The notes beneath the pieces were generated by a model. That model made no database searches. It saw only the letters and a list, made by a program, of their open reading frames with translations, and was not told the origin of the DNA. A stretch of 64,000 bases of DNA from Anticarsia gemmatalis. Its lineage: Eukaryota; Arthropoda; Insecta; Lepidoptera; Erebidae. Positions 35,806-48,955 of this stretch are shown piece by piece. Where the stretch lies: assembly GCF_050436995.1 (NCBI RefSeq), contig NC_134754.1, forward strand, positions 4,829,001-4,893,000, written 5' to 3'. Made by a program: the position numbers and the translations under genes. Each line of letters opens with the position of its first letter. Within the stretch, counting starts at the first letter, position 1.

Positions 35806-36579
35806 TTTGTCGTTTCTTTAAGACGCTTCTGGATGGAAGGCTTTTTCCGCCTCAGGTTTGTTAACTACATTCCTATAAGCGAAATCGTTATTTTCTGATG
35901 AGGCAACATCGTCTCTTAAAATCAGCTTTCTCGTAATATTTACTCTTTCAATTAAGGGCTTAGAAGGCAGTCATAACACTAGATTTTTTTGCTTGTAGAA
36001 TTGCTTTATATGACGAGTAATATCAAAAGTAAGGTTTTATAAAAAGTTAAAGGTTTTATAAACAGTAGTAGATGCAAAGTTAATTAGGAACACTCAACTT
36101 AACATGCTTCTTCAATTTTAATATAAAACATAAAAAATCTAATCACTCGCCACAATAAATCATCTTTATCAGTAATGTAGTTATCAATTCTTTATACCGG
36201 ATATTCCAACCTAGTATATTTTAGAAGAGAAATGACCGTAATTATTCTTCGAAATGTTCAATCAAATGAGTTCTCATGCATATCCTTAGCTTTTATGCAT
36301 AACGTTATTAATTGCAGTTTCCACCTTTGAACTTTCTTCCCAATTCGCTAGTCAGTCCGCAATCTACTTTGTGAATGATTAAGGCTATAATCAAAACGAA
36401 TTTTGCCGTTCGTCTTTTTCAATTCATACTTACATACATGATATAGCGCCTGTTATACCTGAGGGCGCAGGCAGAGATGTATCAAACACACGTTTCTTCA
36501 TATCAATGTGAGTTTCACGTAATAGAAGGCGAGGCTTTTGGCATATACCGGGCACGTCACCGAACGCCGGCTTTAATTA
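35806..36579. other. unique DNA
   Basis: No gene recognised. This flank of the palindromic element does not match the flank of its second copy. Confidence 0.4.
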
Positions 36580-36720
36580 ATTAATAAATATTCCAATAAA
36601 AATTAGATAAGACCAATAGCATTTGCCCGACCCAGGAATCGAACCAAAGACCTCCTGATCAGCAGTCGACTCGATGTATTACTAAGAACCGCGCCACAGA
36701 GGCGCAATACTTTGAATACA
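36580..36720 (-). mobile_element. tRNA-derived SINE, minus strand
   Basis: On the minus strand it begins GCGCCTCTGTGGCGCGGTTC (A box region TGGCGCGGTTC at 36687-36697), then has a B box, GGTTCGATTCC, at 36635-36645, and continues TGGGTCGGGCAAATG toward an AT-rich end. The A box is slightly off consensus and the B box is perfect. The body differs from the SINE at 11.5 kb, so this is a second tRNA-derived family. Confidence 0.75.
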
Positions 36721-36784
36721 TAATATAGAATCTGATATAGCAAAGTTTCGGTATTGAAGATAAGTTATGGTTTCCTAGTTCCGT

Positions 36785-36830
36785 ATGGTTACCGGCTGAG
36801 AATCGAACCGTGGATATCTCCCGAGGGTTG
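36785..36830 (-). mobile_element. SINE fragment (B box only)
   Basis: On the minus strand GGTTCGATTCTCAGCC is a B-box match, preceded by CTCGGGAGATATCCAC. It lies about 80 bp from the SINE at 36.6 kb and could be a second, truncated SINE. No A box or tail is seen. Confidence 0.35.
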
Positions 36831-37039
36831 AAGGATAAGATTGTTCGAAATAGGCCAACAGATGGCAGAACTATGACGTTGTCTTACAGTACATGGACAT
36901 ATTCGCTTGAATAAATTTAACTCGAGGCAAAATGTGTTGACTCAAGTGAAGAAGCTTGTGTTGCTTTCTAAGGATTCATTTTAATCAAACTGAACCTAGA
37001 AGGAACAATAAACTGACAGATTTTTTGTCAGCTTATGTA

Positions 37040-37125
37040 GTCCCACTGCTGGGCAAAGTCTTCTTCCATTTTCTTCCAACTATCGTCTGTTTTGCAAGTC
37101 CAATTCTTATCAAAGGCAGCTCACA
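37040..37125 (-). pseudogene. LINE ORF2 C-terminal tail fragment
   Basis: The minus strand encodes DDSWKKMEEDFAQQWDYIS followed by TGA at about 37040. The residues (W-x3-EE-x-FAQQWD) align with the plus-strand fragment at 3.4 kb, showing two copies of the same or a sister LINE family in opposite orientations. Only the extreme C-terminus is preserved, so it is a non-functional, 5'-truncated insertion. Confidence 0.6.
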
Positions 37126-37147
37126 GAATAATAATTATAGACACTAA

Positions 37148-40100
37148 TTTGATTCTGTGCATTGATTAATGTAGACGCAAGCGTGACTATTGACCATGTT
37201 ACCGAGATAATAATGATTTCTGGAGTAGACCTGTGCCGTAACGTCAAGCAAATCAAAGTAAAATAGACACAATCGCGTTCTTTGCCTTAATATAACAAGA
37301 AACTAAGTAAATAGTTTTCTGTAAATTATATTCTTATTTATGTGTACGTATCCATGTCTAGTACATAAATCAGAGAGGTAAAAAAGTCTCCACGTTAAAC
37401 CGCGTTCAGAAGAACATAAATTACATGATAGTGAGTGAATTAGTCTGTTTTGGGGTTTACTTTTTTATTTGTTTGGTTATTCGATATGTTAGACTTTCCC
37501 TTTTATTTTCGTAGTGTTTGGTTATAATACGAGTTTTAAAATGGTAATGTATGTACAGTGTGTAATGTTTTACAGAGCAACAGACAAATGACGATGTATT
37601 TTTTATCAATTTAGAGCTTTGGAAAGTCCGCATCGCCGTATTCAAAATCTTACAAAAGCCTAAAGCTCCTCAGTTTTGATAATTAGCATTTTCACTTTTA
37701 GAGCGAATTTCTTGCAAATATAAACCTTACTACAGTAAATAAAGTAGATGTAAAGTAACTTTAATCTACTTTATTTTACAAAAAATAGAACAAATAAAGT
37801 ATCATAAAAACCCTCCACAAATCAACCGTTAAACCCTACAAATACAAAAATCATTAACCCACCCGCTCAACAAACTTAAAGCACTAAACTTGTATAAAAA
37901 AGATACACCAAAAGCCTTCATTGTGTAACCCTATCGTTGAGATTATCGAAGCTTGCCCTTAAGCAAACTATTCATTAAGAGCGGTTTGATTGATGCACCC
38001 GATTATAAAGTTAAGTGAGCGCCAGACGATCGCGCGGTTTCGTTTCCACACATTATTTGTCTTAAGTGAGTACGCAATGAATTAATGACGGTACTGCATC
38101 GAACTTTGTGGTAAAAGAGTGATTTTAGACGTTTAGGTTTTAATGACGCGTTTTGTTGGCGTGTTTAGAATTTAATTTGGTGATATTAATTTGTAAGGAT
38201 TAAAGGTATTTATGTTTAATTACATATTTTGTGAGAAGAATTTCAATTAATTGTCATCGTTTTGTTCATTTCAAAATTTTAGTAGGATAATTTTGTGTTA
38301 TAATAGCAGTTTTTATTGCAAAATAAATTTAGTAAAGCTTTTGTGTCCATGCAATAAAGTGATAAAAATCTTAAATGTAAAAAAGAAAACCTAATTTAAT
38401 AATTAAAATATTTTGTTTTATTTGCACTGCATCTCTTCACGGCGCGTATATTCTGGAAGGCACTTTATAATTGTTATGCCATCACATGCACCCTGTTCCG
38501 TTAAGGGTTGCTCATGAAATACTAATTAGCTTCACAACAAAGACATCTAACTCATAGAAAAAACAACAATACTACATTTTGATTTGTACAGGTGAATAAC
38601 GCATCTGCCAGTAAATTATAGATCTTTGAACATTTGAAGAGTTAACTACGAATTGGATTGGGGATAATTATAGTATAGATGTATTTTATACTTTAATGTC
38701 ACACAAAACCGTGTCACTGTATAATGCTGTCTATAGTTTGATGAAACGTTACATACAATTTAAAAAACGGCTATGTTACTCGTATTATTTTGAAAAGTAA
38801 TGTCAAAGTTATTAAAACTACCAGTTCGAGAATGGAAAATGAATGTATAAGAAGAACTTGCACGAAACTCTCGGCTATAATGCTATATTCCTTTCATGTC
38901 TAATGATACATTACAGCAATGTAGCCGATAATGATTACGTATTACGGATACCACACACCGACATGCAACATTGTAGATATTTAAAAATACATCACATGTA
39001 GATATTATAATTCCTACAGTTTGTGACTAGATCGAAGCATCGATACAACGACGTTATAAATGTTAGACGATACTCTTTGTTCAAAAAAACTGTCCAAAAC
39101 TTTAAATAAAAAGAAAATTCTAAAGATACACAGTTTTAGAAGCCGCAATATTCTGAGTGTTTCCGGCTTAGGTTAACATTTGTGTCGTAAGGAAGCTGCG
39201 CAACATGATCGGCTTCCTATTTTATTTGTTTCCAATATCCACAAAAGTAAAATAAAGTTAAATTTCAACACATTAATATCGAAATGGCGGAAACGATAAC
39301 TTTACAAGGCACATCCTTATGATTCGTCATAAATATGATTTCGTGCATCCAATGAATGGTGTCCATTGAAAACCGTCTGTCAACAACTTCCGACAACTTC
39401 CAGGGTAAACTGTGTCCGATATATTTTAGTGTGGACATCCATTCATCTTGGAACGGAATGTACTGTGTTGATTCGCAGCGGGCGTGGGAGCAATGTCACC
39501 ATAAAACATTCTTGTGGGACAGAAACTGTGCCGCTTGCGAACATGATTGAATTTTATCGTGTGCTTAGCGCTTACTAGGACTATTTTACCAATATTTTAT
39601 AGGTCGGATCAAAACGGTAGCGATACTTTATCGCTGTAAGCGGGCAGATCAGCCATTTATAGTCCTGCGCCTACGTCCTATCTTGAGATGACGGTGTGAT
39701 ACTGAGAAAAATCGATTTGGATATTTTTAATATTATTTTAAAGCTTAAATTTCAGGATATAAGTATACCTATATCTATATAACCAGTCATCTACTTTCGA
39801 TATTGCTGCCTTCTAAATAAATAATCTTAAAATACGTAACGTAAACATACCCTACGGTTTTGTTTGTTTGTTTTCAGTTACAAAACCACAACTCGAGCGG
39901 ACATTGACCGCATCGGATTTTTACCATTGACACTTCACCCAATAAAAGCGACCCTATAAACGGAACCCCCGGGACAAATAAACTACCGCCCCGTCCATAT
40001 GATGATACTATAATATGCATAGACTCCATTTTATTTGTGGTTTACTCCAAAAACTGCAGTAAATAGTTGTATCGGGGTAGCTACCTTCCATTGACAATTC

Positions 40101-40634
40101 GGCGGTGGGTGGATTCGTTTTTACGTATCCATGAATAATATATCGCATTCGGAGTACAGGGTAGGATTTATGAAGGGTGGCCAGGGGTTTTAATCTTGTT
40201 GAACGACCATAACAAGACGTATGGGCAAATTACTGAATCCGTTATGAGGCGACTGAAGCGATTTAATGGGTACTTGAATTTTGGGAGAGAACCCTTTTAA
40301 TATTTTAATTTAATAGATCAAGGCGGGATTAGAACTCACGATTTATGTTACGTTTTGTGTTTTCATTTGTTGATTACGTATTGCTTTGAATAATAGCGTT
40401 TCTAGATAAATAGTTCATGTGAGTTAATTTAATACACGAACTATCAGACGTGAAATGGGTCGAAACGAGATCTCTATTTGTAGTAAACATGAACAATAGT
40501 GTATAGGGCTTTTAGAGGCTTGCGGCTAACAGCGGATTAGGTATCATAGTGACCTACTAAAGCGCTTCGATAATTGTATCGCCATATAGACCATTAACTG
40601 TTGAGTACATCAACGCTTTGTTCTGTTTTGTTTC
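37148..40634. other. 3.5 kb of unique DNA
   Basis: No gene or transposon recognised. Two overlapping plus-strand frames at 39356-39578 are short and start at non-ATG codons. They lie in slightly GC-richer DNA, which may be a conserved noncoding patch. Confidence 0.35.
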
Positions 40635-40949
40635 TCAAAAAGACCCAGAGAATAAAGAAGTCAGAATTGGGTATACGCTAAGAAAATACTCTAGCTTTCC
40701 TTTATACTTTGTATACGTTTTAGTCAACAATATCATAAAGTAGCAAAAAAAGGCAAACCAAAGTTGTTTTAATACGAAATTTTGAACCATAACATCGTAG
40801 TAAAACATTTTAGCACTTTGATATTCATCTCGCAAATTTAAGATTATGGTGCGACTCTTGACCCTGGGACACATTACACGTTTTAGGATTATTATAATTT
40901 TATTGCTTAAATGTACTAAAAAATCTTCTAACACTTTTTCGCTATCCAT
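40635..40949 (-). CDS. unrecognised 104-aa ORF with codon-like pattern
   Basis: Starts at a real ATG (MDSEKVLEDFLVHLSNKI) and ends in TGA. A hydrophobic segment, QLWFAFFCYFMILL, at about residues 62-75 could cross a membrane, flanked by basic residues (KTYTKYKGK). Third codon positions vary as in coding DNA. A second ORF of similar character lies 260 bp upstream on the same strand (41209-41433). I recognise no family. It could be a lineage-specific gene, an exon pair, a decayed transposon gene or chance; length alone does not exclude chance. Confidence 0.22.
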   Translation of the reverse strand: MDSEKVLEDFLVHLSNKIIIILKRVMCPRVKSRTIILNLRDEYQSAKMFYYDVMVQNFVLKQLWFAFFCYFMILLTKTYTKYKGKLEYFLSVYPILTSLFSGSF

Positions 40950-41208
40950 ATGTTAAAATTTACGACTGAATTTATGACAATAATCTTAGAAAATCGGTTT
41001 CTGCTGAATATTTCTTGATTTTATGTTACGGTCGGCAAATGTTGGATTTCTGTTTATAGACTTGCGTTCAATGGTATTGGTTCTTTACTTGCTATATAAA
41101 GAAACGGAGGTATAAAGAAGATAATAAAATACAGGTCTTTAAGTGTGTTGTGGTGATCTGGAAGCGAGTTTAGTTCGTGCAATCGTGGTAGGGTCCTAAG
41201 CGGCTTAT

Positions 41209-41433
41209 TCACGCGAGTGGGCCGCTTGTAAAATATAGGTCTAAATCCATTCCAGCTTCCGTTAAGTATTTGTCGTTTGGATCGCTCTCGGGAAAATATT
41301 GCTTCAAACCCTTTACTTGAAAATAACTTTTGCTTGTGAATTCGATCAGTTTTATTCCAATCAATCTTGAAATGTGGTGATCCATTTCAAGCCTATTTGA
41401 GGAGGATTTTTGAACGAAATCATTTTTACTCAT
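41209..41433 (-). CDS. unrecognised 74-aa ORF with codon-like pattern
   Basis: ATG start (MSKNDFVQKSSSNRLEMDHH), TGA stop. The product is hydrophilic, with a segment KQYFPESDPNDKYLTEAGMD at about residues 44-63 that reads like a folded protein rather than translated intergenic DNA. The AT-skewed third positions resemble insect codon usage. It sits upstream of the 104-aa frame on the same strand, so the two could be parts of one broken or spliced gene. The 260 bp between them contains stops in all frames I checked by eye and no certain splice sites. No family was recognised. Confidence 0.25.
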   Translation of the reverse strand: MSKNDFVQKSSSNRLEMDHHISRLIGIKLIEFTSKSYFQVKGLKQYFPESDPNDKYLTEAGMDLDLYFTSGPLA

Positions 41434-44400
41434 TCTTTGAAATATCTTCGTATAAATGACAATGAACTAACCCGTTTACATAGTTCTCCGTCAAACTTTA
41501 TCGAACTGAAATTAAATTCAATTTTTTTCTATGCATTCGGATCGTCGTATTTCTATTTTATATAGAGTTCTATCTCTATAATAACATGTAATAGATTATT
41601 TTGAATCGAAGGATGCACGATGCTCAATATGCCCATTTATTGTGGGGGTTCCATAGCAGTCGATGTATCACCATAAATTAAGTAATTGCCACGCCCACTA
41701 CACCCTAAAGGCCATTCTAGAAGGGTTAGCAGATGAATGTCTACCGCCTACAATGTTTGTAGTATTCTGTTATAACAACATTTTTGTCGATTCAAAATCA
41801 ATAGGATGATTTTACTTGAATGAATCGACTGGTAAAACAATATTGCAGTATAAACTCTAAAAGTCCGTTTTACAGGTATTTTGCTTTTTATATTTTAGCA
41901 GGAAGAGGTCATTTCGAGGAAAAAAATAATGCTATTTAATTAGAAATTGTCCACCCCACAGACATGTCGTTTATCATAAACGGTCGAGTAGTTTTGACAC
42001 CTCGGGGGGACACGTGCATACAAGTTGTGAAAAAAAGTGGTAGTATTTTTTATTTGCGTTTTAAGTGAATTTAGAAAAGGCTAACTTTGTCCCACACTTA
42101 TAAAATCCATCATATTAAAATAACAAAAAAGCTGTACAAAAGATCGGCGCTCTATAACATGCTAGTCCGTAAATTTACTATTTTATTACAAAACTAAAAA
42201 TAAATATATTCGAACATAATGAATAAAACTAAGCCATCGCGTCGATCAAGATTAACGTCATTCAAAGCAGATTTATATGAACACGCATAAAAACATATTT
42301 TTGTACCTGTTCGAACATTAGATTATGGAGAAACGTTTTGGAAATGTGGTCAAGTGTGAATGTCAAATATGCTTAGTTGGCAGGTACTGGTGAGGTCTCA
42401 TTTAGATTTAAATTATTATGTTTAGACGTAGCTTTAATCTCCGAAGGGGCGGCCGAGTGCGCTTACTATCATGTCGTCTAATGAGGGAACGAGGTTATAG
42501 GAAAGTTTTGAAACTAGTTAAAGGTTACTTTGAAGATCTTGAGAAACAAATTGTTCTAAGAAATTAAACGACTGTTCACGTTTTACAGCTCAGATAGGTA
42601 TAGTTATAAGTCGGTAGGCAGTAAAGTTTATTTGTTGAAAGATCTTCCATTACTGGTTTATTATTACTATTCTTTTTCTAATTTAGCACTTATAATTATG
42701 TGTGCATTTTGAAAAAGAAGCCTGAAATATAATTCATAGTCGTGCACTTAAATCTCGCACTGTAAACAACGGCACGTATGCGGTTGTCATCTCATTCCCG
42801 CTAATGCACACACAGCTTAAACACATTTAAGAAGCAAAGCCTTGTGTGGTCTGAACTCAAATATTAAGTTACGCTCATAACCTAAATCTCATTTAGTTTC
42901 GTGAAATTACGAAAAATGTACACTCACAGTAAAAATGACTTACCTAATTCAGGTTTTTTCAACGAATTACTTAATTTACTTCAACATGTCGCGGTAGTCT
43001 GGCTAAATGAGAAAATTTGCAAGCCGTAGGTCTCTTCAGTTGATGAAATTATTCTTCTTCTACATATTTGTTGGAACTAGGCCATAGGGGGGAGCAAATA
43101 TTGTTATGATATTATTACGACACTTGACTTTGCGTTAACTATTTCAGACGAGCGTTCAACATTATGTCTGGTCTTTGCCATTTTGTTTTTGGTTTTTTCA
43201 AAGTTAATTCTTAACTAACCTTAAAAAAGTCTTGCCTCTGTTTTGCAGGGTAGGGGTTAATATAATTGTAATTTCAATTGATTTAACTAAACTAAACTCG
43301 TCGCGGGATGAAGCTCTGCGCACTTCATCTGTGTGTTAATATTTCTTGAGGTGAAAAGTATCTTATGTGTTCATCCAAACTTTCGAACTTATAACATTAG
43401 TATATAAATATGTTACAGTTGTTATTGTTTTGCCAATTAACATATTAGGTCGGTAGTAGGTAGGAAAAAGTCTTTTCGCATTATAGTTTGTATGAACTTG
43501 TAATAAAATCTTTTCTCTACACAAAAAAGCTCGATATTTGGGTACCTCACGAGCTCACTGAAATAAACCTAATGAACCGTGTACTCATTTGTGATTCTTG
43601 AAGCCAAAGATATTTTATTACAAGTTCACACATACTATAATGCGAAAATACTTTTTCCCCGTCCTATGATATATACAACGAAAGCAATTACAATATGTAC
43701 TGCGACTGACGACTTTTTCAAGCAGCAATCACTCACGAATGTTTCCTCAGTTCTACTCTAATTCCCATACTGTCCAGCAAATACAAGCATACCAAGCCGT
43801 CACAGGACTTTCCATCACGACTGTACGTAATTAATTGCCTCACCCAGCCAGGAATGGTAGTCGTCTTGCAGATTCTCTTTGTGGCGGATACTAATAGGAC
43901 TAATTTGCTTTCCCTTGAGTCATGACGCCATGATCTCGCGGACTCATGACACTCATGACACGGTGATCCTGTGTCGTGCTCAGCTTAATTAGCTTGGTAC
44001 ATTGACTCACACGTTCTTTACTTTACAATTCGTAGTTTCTATAGTAAATTCGAAGGCGGTACTAAAGGAGAGGAAAATAGTTTTAAGATGCTTATACAGA
44101 GTAAGGAACTGAAATTGTTAATGGTGTACCAATCTGCACTTGACATGTTACTGTTATTCCAGGAGGTATTGGTTGATAATGTTGAGACGTTAGTAAATTC
44201 ATGATTTCGGTAATTGCTTTAAATTTACTTTTTTTTCAGTTTTAGCCCGTAAATTCTAGATAGGTACTCCGATTTGTAAATAAATAAATGCGCAGATATC
44301 GTGTTAAATATTTCTTGGGTTGTCGTAATGAGTTTCATACTTCCGATCCCGTTTGAGAATGGTAAGTGTGGGTCAAGTCGTTTCTTAAGCATCGTGACAA

Positions 44401-46699
44401 TCGACTCGCGTGTGCACATTTGAATAATTTCTAGTGTAGTACAAAGGTAAAGTTAACTCTGTGTCGTTAGTTGGAATACGTTCCAGTGTCTGAGAACTTA
44501 ATTTTTGATTCATAAGGGAATGTTTTATGGAAATGGTTCATGTCTTGTGCACCGGATGTCTTGAATGAATAATTCGAATTTAATAAGCAGACAGTTTTAT
44601 AAAAAGTAGGATATTGAATGCGTTACGTCGATTTTACTTTAAAATTATTAGTCACTAACTACATTAAAATACATTGAACGAAGATATTCCATATCTATTT
44701 TAATTTAATGGAAAATGAAGTGATCAGAAACAAATTTTCGTTCTAACATGGCTCTATCATAGACACTATTATGTCATATTACGTAACTTTCATTAGCCTG
44801 CCCATCATCGTGGAATTTCAAGTACAAAACACGTTTATATGATAGCATCACTGGGGTTTACTTGTGTAAATACCAATAAAAGAACATTATAATTACGATA
44901 ACATCTCTCGGTAGATGTTTGGGCTCTAATACCGGCGCGGCTTGAACAATGTCCACCGACGCTCAGCCCACGCTGCTCGCATAAGACACGCCCATAACAG
45001 ATCTCACATTATTGTTTTTATACTCCGTGTATCGACAATATCTCACCATCAATGTGTATTGAAGAATGCCCAAATTGATAGCCATCGGACACTCTTACAC
45101 GTTATATTAGGACGAAACGTGATGGATTCTACATTGTAATTTATATGCACTCTCAGCGTGTGATTTTGACCATGAGCTTTTCATTGTTCTCGATAAACAC
45201 TGACATTTCGATTCAAATTGTTAGCTCTAATATCGTAGTTTACCTATTTTTCCAGTCACTGAACATTTTTGTTTAGATATGAGTACAAAAAGATCTTAAT
45301 CTCGGAATATTTTTTTCTGTTTCGCAATCCGTGCTCATCGAATCGAAGAAAATGAAACACACAGGCCTACAGTATTTTAAGCTCTGGACATATACGAACT
45401 AGTAAGAAATGTTAAGGAAGATTTACAAAAAACAGAATTAATATCGGGATCATTTCGTATTCGACTCGTGCGCAAAAAGGAGTTCCAATTATGCGTAAAC
45501 GCAGCGACCACTTAAGCCGAACATTCGGTTTGTTCTTTATCGAAATAAATTGACTGCAAAAATTTTTAACAAACACAAAAAAACATAATATATTTGCAAT
45601 GTAATGTGAAAAACTGTGGAAAGCGCACTGGCCTTCTTACGAAGTTTGATATTTTTTAAATTCTTGTCCCTAACGTCAAACAAAAGTTACTCCATATGTC
45701 ATTGTGTCAAGCCGAGTCAATGCATAATGCATTGTTTCCATTACACTACGAATTTTAACATAAACTCGATGTTAAAGTTTCTTCCATGAATAAAATACAA
45801 TTTTTTAGTTGTCAAGCGACTCGGACTTGGGACTGAGGTATGTAGAAGTGGAACAGTGACAGGACGACTTTTTGTTTCTTACGCTACTTGACAATAACGT
45901 TCATTTTTATACGCTGCGTTTTTACTTGTGATTTCATGCGCGATGCGCAAGCGAGAGTTCTTTGTATTTGCATTACATAATCATCCCATAATAAGAACAA
46001 ATAAGGAAGTCGATAAATTGACAAAACCATGTATACTCGAAATATTTTATCAGCTGTAGAAGTTCAATTTGTTTAAACTTCAGACCTTTCATCATTATTT
46101 GGTGATGCTTTCATTTTTCTACGTACATATTATTAGTATTCATACAGAGTAAACACAAAAAATAAGGTTGATTTTGTTAGCGACATTCCACTGTCATTGG
46201 CAGCTAACTGTATTGAACATTCACTGCTCTGTTTACAAATACAACCTGCTTCAAAGTACGCTTCTTATACAAATACTCTGTGATTTGCTATTCCGTACCG
46301 TTGCTTGTTCGTGTCTAATATTTGTGTTTGTCGCCCAAGACAAACTGAGCGTGCCTCGTGTCTTGTTCTCGACCATATCCGTACCATAAAGCGACTCATA
46401 TTATTAACCTTAAACACATAAAATACTCGACATTATGGTATTCAATATAGCGATGCGTTTAAAATGTTTAAATTCAACGTTTCCAATAGCGATACAAGGT
46501 GTAAGATTTTTATTTAGAGCGTGTTCTATTTCTTGTTTGCCTAAGAAGCGGGAAGGTAAATGGAGTCTGAGCGAGTAGCGAGCACTCAAGCAGGGACCAC
46601 CGGCGCTGAATCTAGACATGCAGCGACATCATAATTATTACAAACCGCTTTACTCAACGGCCAACTTCCCACCGTATAATAAATTGTAGCGTCTCTTGA
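41434..46699. other. 5.3 kb of unique DNA
   Basis: No gene or transposon recognised. At 43910-43990 several TCATGACAC/TGAGTCATGAC words repeat and a GACACGG...CCTGTGTC mini-hairpin occurs. Frames in this region are under 75 codons and unremarkable. Confidence 0.35.
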
Positions 46700-46779
46700 T
46701 TATACCTTGCTGACGTTTCAATTTGATAGTTTCCCATTGGTCTTATCACTTTCTAGGATTATTGATCGGTTTAGTGGGG

Positions 46780-46950
46780 CGTATCGTTGCGATCTCTGGC
46801 CATCGTATAAATTACTGGGTTGCGTCGGCCGGTCGCCGGCCGGTCCGGCCGCGACTATTGTCAAAGGAAGTGCATCGGTTATTGTTCCCGTCGCTTTACG
46901 TTTTATCTGCGCCGCGCGATCGCGATCTGAACGCGTCGAGGACTGCAATT
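46780..46950. promoter_or_regulatory. CpG-rich patch with GGCCGG palindromes
   Basis: The sequence around 46828-46853 contains repeated CCGGCCGG words, and GCGCGATCGCGATC follows at about 46915-46928. Three frames of 100-116 codons overlap here on both strands, a sign that a low stop density from G+C content, not a gene, keeps them open. A promoter, enhancer or conserved noncoding element is possible. No transcript structure was identified. Confidence 0.28.
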
Positions 46951-48539
46951 TATCTCGCCTTCTATTTGATCGTATTATTTTACTATTGGGAATTGTCTTG
47001 GAAAATTGACGCATCTTTATCAGTTTTGAAAAACACATTGGCATTTCTCATTGTATCATTAAGTTCATTATAATTGATGCATCGCGTTCGACGTTGCGTG
47101 TGCGCTTTTATTGAGTGTCAAGTTGCAGTTGACTGGTTAATGGTTACTGAATGAATTAATACGTTGATTCATCGATTCCGTGCAACTTAATTCGTAAATT
47201 GCCGATATCCTTATTTGGTTGCATTCAGATTACCGAGAATCAAGCGCGTTTTCTTTGTACATGGCCCTAATTAATTATTCTGAGTAGAGGAAGTAGCTAT
47301 TTATTCTTATAGCATTGATTAAGTACCGCTCGATAAAATCGGAGCATCGATATCTTATTCATAATTCCGTTGCAATCGATTGTATTCATGTCATATTGAG
47401 TGACGCCCGATCATCATAATCGGTTTACAAGCTTCCTGTCCCAATTGTTATTGTAATATTCATTGTACTACCAGTTATTAATGTCTCTCACTCGATGCGA
47501 ACCGTCACGGTTAATTTATTTATACGACTCGAGCAAAATAATGAAGAATAGTGGTCTCAAGATAATTATTTGAGTAAACTTTGTGCATTAATTAAGGTTT
47601 CCATTAGGTGAGTAAGATGCTAAGTTTGGCGTTTAGTGTGTCTCAAGACGAATCAGTGAAGAGGCACGTAGTAGACAACGAACTTACTTGATGATGAAGT
47701 TGAGACGTTATGTGGAGTGATATTAGCTGAATTGTGTTGAGGCTATACGCATGCAACACAACTTTTATTATGATGTCCTTTATTAATTTATATTACTCTT
47801 TCAGAGTAGGGTTAATTGAAAAGTTTGCTAAAACATTTCATGCACACATAAATTTATTTAGTAACCGACTCAGGCTACGTTAATGCATACAGTAACAAAA
47901 CTATTATGAGTGAAAATTCGAAGAAAATATGAAATACAAATGATGTTTATTGACTTTCACAAAAACATCACTGCCATGTAAATATCTATTTGAATAATAC
48001 ATTTCCGGGTGGACCACACGTGATTTAAATAATTTGGCAATTTATCGATGCCAGATATGATTTGATGTTGACTTGCACCTACTTTAATGGTTCCTGATAG
48101 CCATAATGTAACCGAACACGAGATTGTAGATATTAGTTTTTATTTGCGGTGGCGATGAAGAATTTTATAATGATTAATGATGATCATTATAACTGTTGAT
48201 TTGTTTTGATCGAAACTATTTAGTTTTATTGCACCAGTATTAAGCTACGGTTAATTAAAAAGCTTTTTTGTAGTTTCGAATTTTTGATCGTGTGGGAGTA
48301 TAGTAGAGCCTCCTAATGGGTGTCTTGGGACTCCGGCAATAACAACCCCCATTTCACTTTTGATTTATGGCAGTTTCCGATCACCTATAAGCTGTAAAAC
48401 CGATTTATAATCTCAGTGATTTATTGCTGTGGTAAAACTTCTTCATCTTTAGAATATCTTGTTTGTGATCTTTTTATCGGTGGCCGTCGTGAAAATATTA
48501 TCACAGATTTTCGAATTGCCAGCGAGTTGGAATAAACGG
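46951..48539. other. unique DNA with homeodomain-type TAATTA words
   Basis: No gene recognised. TAATTAATTA-type words are present, as in much AT-rich DNA, and carry little weight on their own. Confidence 0.3.
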
Positions 48540-48955
48540 CGCGAAGCATGCGATACCCAATTGCAGATTCTGCAGATTGCTGTCATGGGGTCCCATTGAG
48601 AAGGCTGTTTAACCTGCACAAGCTATTATTAACCGTTCATTGCTGGTGGATTTATACCTTCGTCGGCGTCACGGACTGTTCCCGTACGCAATTATCCGAC
48701 TCGCGATCTCCCCATTGTTGTCGAAATTTAAAACAAATTTCCTGTACAAGGGGGGTCGCGTTTTTCTGCCCTGCCAAATTGGATAAGCACTGTAATTACT
48801 CGTTTAAGTTCCGAACGCCGGTCGGTTTGTGGGTATTCCGGCGGCATGTATACTTTGTAGAGGTTTATGAGCCAGAACACATTCTTCGTGTTGGTGAAGG
48901 GAGTCTGAATCTGAATACTAAATACATCTTAATACTAATGGACCGTTAACTCCCT
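48540..48955 (+). other. GC-richer patch with a doubtful 133-codon frame
   Basis: An ATG frame runs from 48548 to 48949, the second-longest non-repeat frame in the window. Its product has many Cys, Arg and His residues but no domain, signal peptide or periodicity that I recognise, and the DNA is GC-richer than its surroundings, which lengthens chance frames. I treat it as probable conserved noncoding DNA rather than a gene. Confidence 0.2.

Noticed and set aside
39356..39578. Two overlapping frames in GC-richer DNA
   Set aside because: Non-ATG starts, overlapping frames and no domain; more likely noncoding.
43910..43990. Repeated TCATGACAC words that could be a direct-repeat array
   Set aside because: Only two to three imperfect units without regular spacers; not a CRISPR-like or satellite array.
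46707..47073. Three overlapping frames of 100-116 codons on both strands
   Set aside because: They share one GC-rich patch with few stop codons; none shows a recognisable domain, and opposite-strand overlap argues against a real gene.
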